Below are positions 62,097 to 64,000 of a stretch of DNA of 64,000 nucleotides, one piece after another. Each line of letters starts with the position of its first letter. Position 1 is the stretch's first letter. The DNA lies in assembly GCF_963082655.1 (NCBI RefSeq), contig NC_081554.1, forward strand, positions 122,463,869 to 122,527,868. The letters are read 5' to 3'. Source of the stretch: Stomoxys calcitrans. Lineage: Eukaryota > Arthropoda > Insecta > Diptera > Muscidae. Below the pieces are notes generated by a model. It had not been told where the DNA came from and ran no database searches. It saw nothing but the letters and a program-made list of their open reading frames with translations. The position numbers and the translations under genes were made by a program.

Positions 62097-62777
62097 ATGT
62101 CTGACGCCGCCGTTGTTGAAGCCACCGCATCTCCAGTCGCCGCTGTTGAGAAAAAGGCACCTAAGAAAGCCGCTGCCAAGGCAAAGAAACCCTCTGCTGC
62201 CCCAAGCCATCCACCAACCCAACAAATGGTCGATGCTGCCATCAAAACATTGAAAGAACGTGGTGGTTCCTCATTGCCTGCCATCAAGAAATACTTGGCC
62301 AGCACATACAAAGTTGATGCTGTAAAATTGGCCCCATTCATCAAGAAGTACTTGAAGAGCGCTGTTGCTAGTGGAAAATTGATCCAAACTAAAGGTAAGG
62401 GTGCCTCCGGTTCATTCAAATTGTCCCCATCTGCCTCGAAGGAACCTAAAGCAAAGAGCGCTGAAAAGAAGAAGAAGGTCCCAGCCGGTGATAAGAAAAA
62501 GAAGGCAGCAGCACCCAAAAAGGCAGCCGGTGAAAAGAAAGCCGCTGCAAAGAAGCCTTCCGCTGCTAAAAAGACCGCCGAGAAGAAGAAGACCGAAAAG
62601 GCCAAGGCTAAAACTGCCAAAAAGACAGGTACAGTTAAAGCTAAACCCGCAAAAACAGCCGCCAAAGCATCAGCCACTAAACCAAAGGCACCCAAGGCAA
62701 AAACCACCGCTGCCAAGCCCAAAAAGGCTGCCGCAGCAAAGAAGCCAGCTGCCAAGAAGACCGCCGCTAAGAAGTAA
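62097..62777 (+). CDS. His1: Linker histone H1, unit 6
   Basis: 226 residues, identical to unit 1. Confidence 0.97.
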   Translation: MSDAAVVEATASPVAAVEKKAPKKAAAKAKKPSAAPSHPPTQQMVDAAIKTLKERGGSSLPAIKKYLASTYKVDAVKLAPFIKKYLKSAVASGKLIQTKGKGASGSFKLSPSASKEPKAKSAEKKKKVPAGDKKKKAAAPKKAAGEKKAAAKKPSAAKKTAEKKKTEKAKAKTAKKTGTVKAKPAKTAAKASATKPKAPKAKTTAAKPKKAAAAKKPAAKKTAAKK

Positions 62778-62846
62778 TTTTTCCATGCAAAATTACTTAT
62801 CATGTCAAAATGATTATTTTCGATATTCGAAAGCAGTATATCTAAC

Positions 62847-62862
62847 AGCCCTTTTCAGGGCT
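62847..62862 (+). terminator. H1 mRNA 3' hairpin, unit 6
   Basis: Same hairpin as at 3875-3890. Confidence 0.93.
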
Positions 62863-63630
62863 ACAAAAAAATTTTTAAAAAGAGACCAAATTTAACTCAA
62901 ACAATTTTTTAATTACCTAATAAATACTATGTTAATTTTAAGGGAAAAGCTAATCACAGCCCTTTTCGTAGCTGTAAAACATCTGTTGAAATCTTTTAAT
63001 ACCATTGTTACCTAATATGGGAATACATTACCCTTTAAGGAAATTTAAGTAATCACATGTTAAATGGGATTTTTTCCGCAACTGGATTAACTGTTTCACT
63101 TAGGGTCATAAACCAAAGCAATTACTAAGAATTATGAAAATCACTTAATGTTAAAGAAAATCTCATTTAGCATACCTAACCAATAAGAGAGTGGCGTACA
63201 ATATTCCCTTCAAAAATCGCACTTAGCATACCTATTTCATTCTTTACGAGCATACCTACCCATAGATCTCGCGTACAAACGCATAAGTCCACATATACAT
63301 CTCTACACCATTTCACGCTAACATACTAGTATACATCCCTAAAAAATTTAGTATCAACACACACGCTCACATATACTCGAACATCAATACAACGTTGCAT
63401 ACCGAGTGTTTGAGCATAAGAGCAATATGTGTTGATCATATTACTGTAGATGTAGATGGTGCTAAGCAAGGAGGGCAATATTAGAGTATGGGTAGTATAC
63501 ATATTTTATTTTAAAAAAGTAATAAGGGCAATGTGAGGGTGAGTGGTAGATATATTTTTTCTTTAAATTTGTAAATATAAATTAATTTTAGTTGAATAAC
63601 GAATTAAGTCTCTTTTTTAATTTATTTTGT

Positions 63631-63646
63631 GGCCCTGAAAAGGGCC
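63631..63646 (-). terminator. H2B mRNA 3' hairpin, unit 6
   Basis: Same hairpin as at 4659-4674. Confidence 0.95.
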
Positions 63647-63692
63647 TTTGATGTTGTAGGGAAAATATTGTACGACGAAATAAGTATGCCAT

Positions 63693-64000
<308 letters not shown>

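Larger units (their letters stand above)
62778..63692. other. H1-H2B spacer, unit 6
   Basis: Same content as 3806-4720; degenerate hairpin at 62958-62973. Confidence 0.8.

Overview
The window is a tandem array of replication-dependent histone genes from a cyclorrhaphan fly. The gene order and orientation (H4 reverse, H3 forward, H1 forward, H2B reverse, H2A forward), the H2A and H4 proteins and the H1 winged helix match the Drosophila histone cluster. The basic unit is 6249 bp, larger than the roughly 5 kb unit of D. melanogaster, and its spacers are very AT-rich. The species cannot be fixed from sequence alone; H1 and H2B differ enough from Drosophila to suggest another fly family, perhaps a calyptrate.

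Six units are present: 1-6249, 6250-26085, 26086-38119, 38120-49843, 49844-58972 and 58973-64000 (the last cut inside H2B). All histone proteins are identical between units, and the DNA outside the insertions differs at only a handful of positions. Every histone gene has an intact 3' processing hairpin followed by a purine-rich AAAGAGA element (histone downstream element), the hallmark of non-polyadenylated, S-phase histone mRNA.

Units 1 and 6 carry no insertion in the part seen. Units 2-5 carry seven non-LTR retrotransposons of the Jockey type (ORF1 with three zinc knuckles; ORF2 with an APE-like endonuclease and a reverse transcriptase), from four related families. Six copies (A 7125-12394, B 12483-15259, C 15348-20623, D 26961-32733, E 38995-41765, F 41854-44455) lie at exactly the same bond of the H4 core promoter, CATG^CTGCGA. 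The seventh (G 55158-58020, 5'-truncated) lies at the same decamer in the H2A core promoter. A, C and D keep both ORFs open. B, E and F keep ORF1 but have lost nearly all of ORF2.

The elements always point the same way as the gene they invade and sit between its TATA box and its predicted start site. The short target duplications (12-16 bp) run from the cut to about +1, so the host TATA box is placed to start transcription at the first base of the new insert. Family 1 (A, B, C, E) instead has an 88 bp duplication that includes the H4 leader and first codons. It is either an unusually long target duplication or a captured H4 leader. Each insertion rebuilds an intact target next to the TATA box, so elements pile up head to tail with the newest nearest H3. 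The 3' ends of families 1 and F carry TATA-like boxes about 28-43 bp from the next start site, a layout reminiscent of the telomeric HeT-A elements. I think this promoter-targeted, self-stacking retroelement system is the exciting content of the window.
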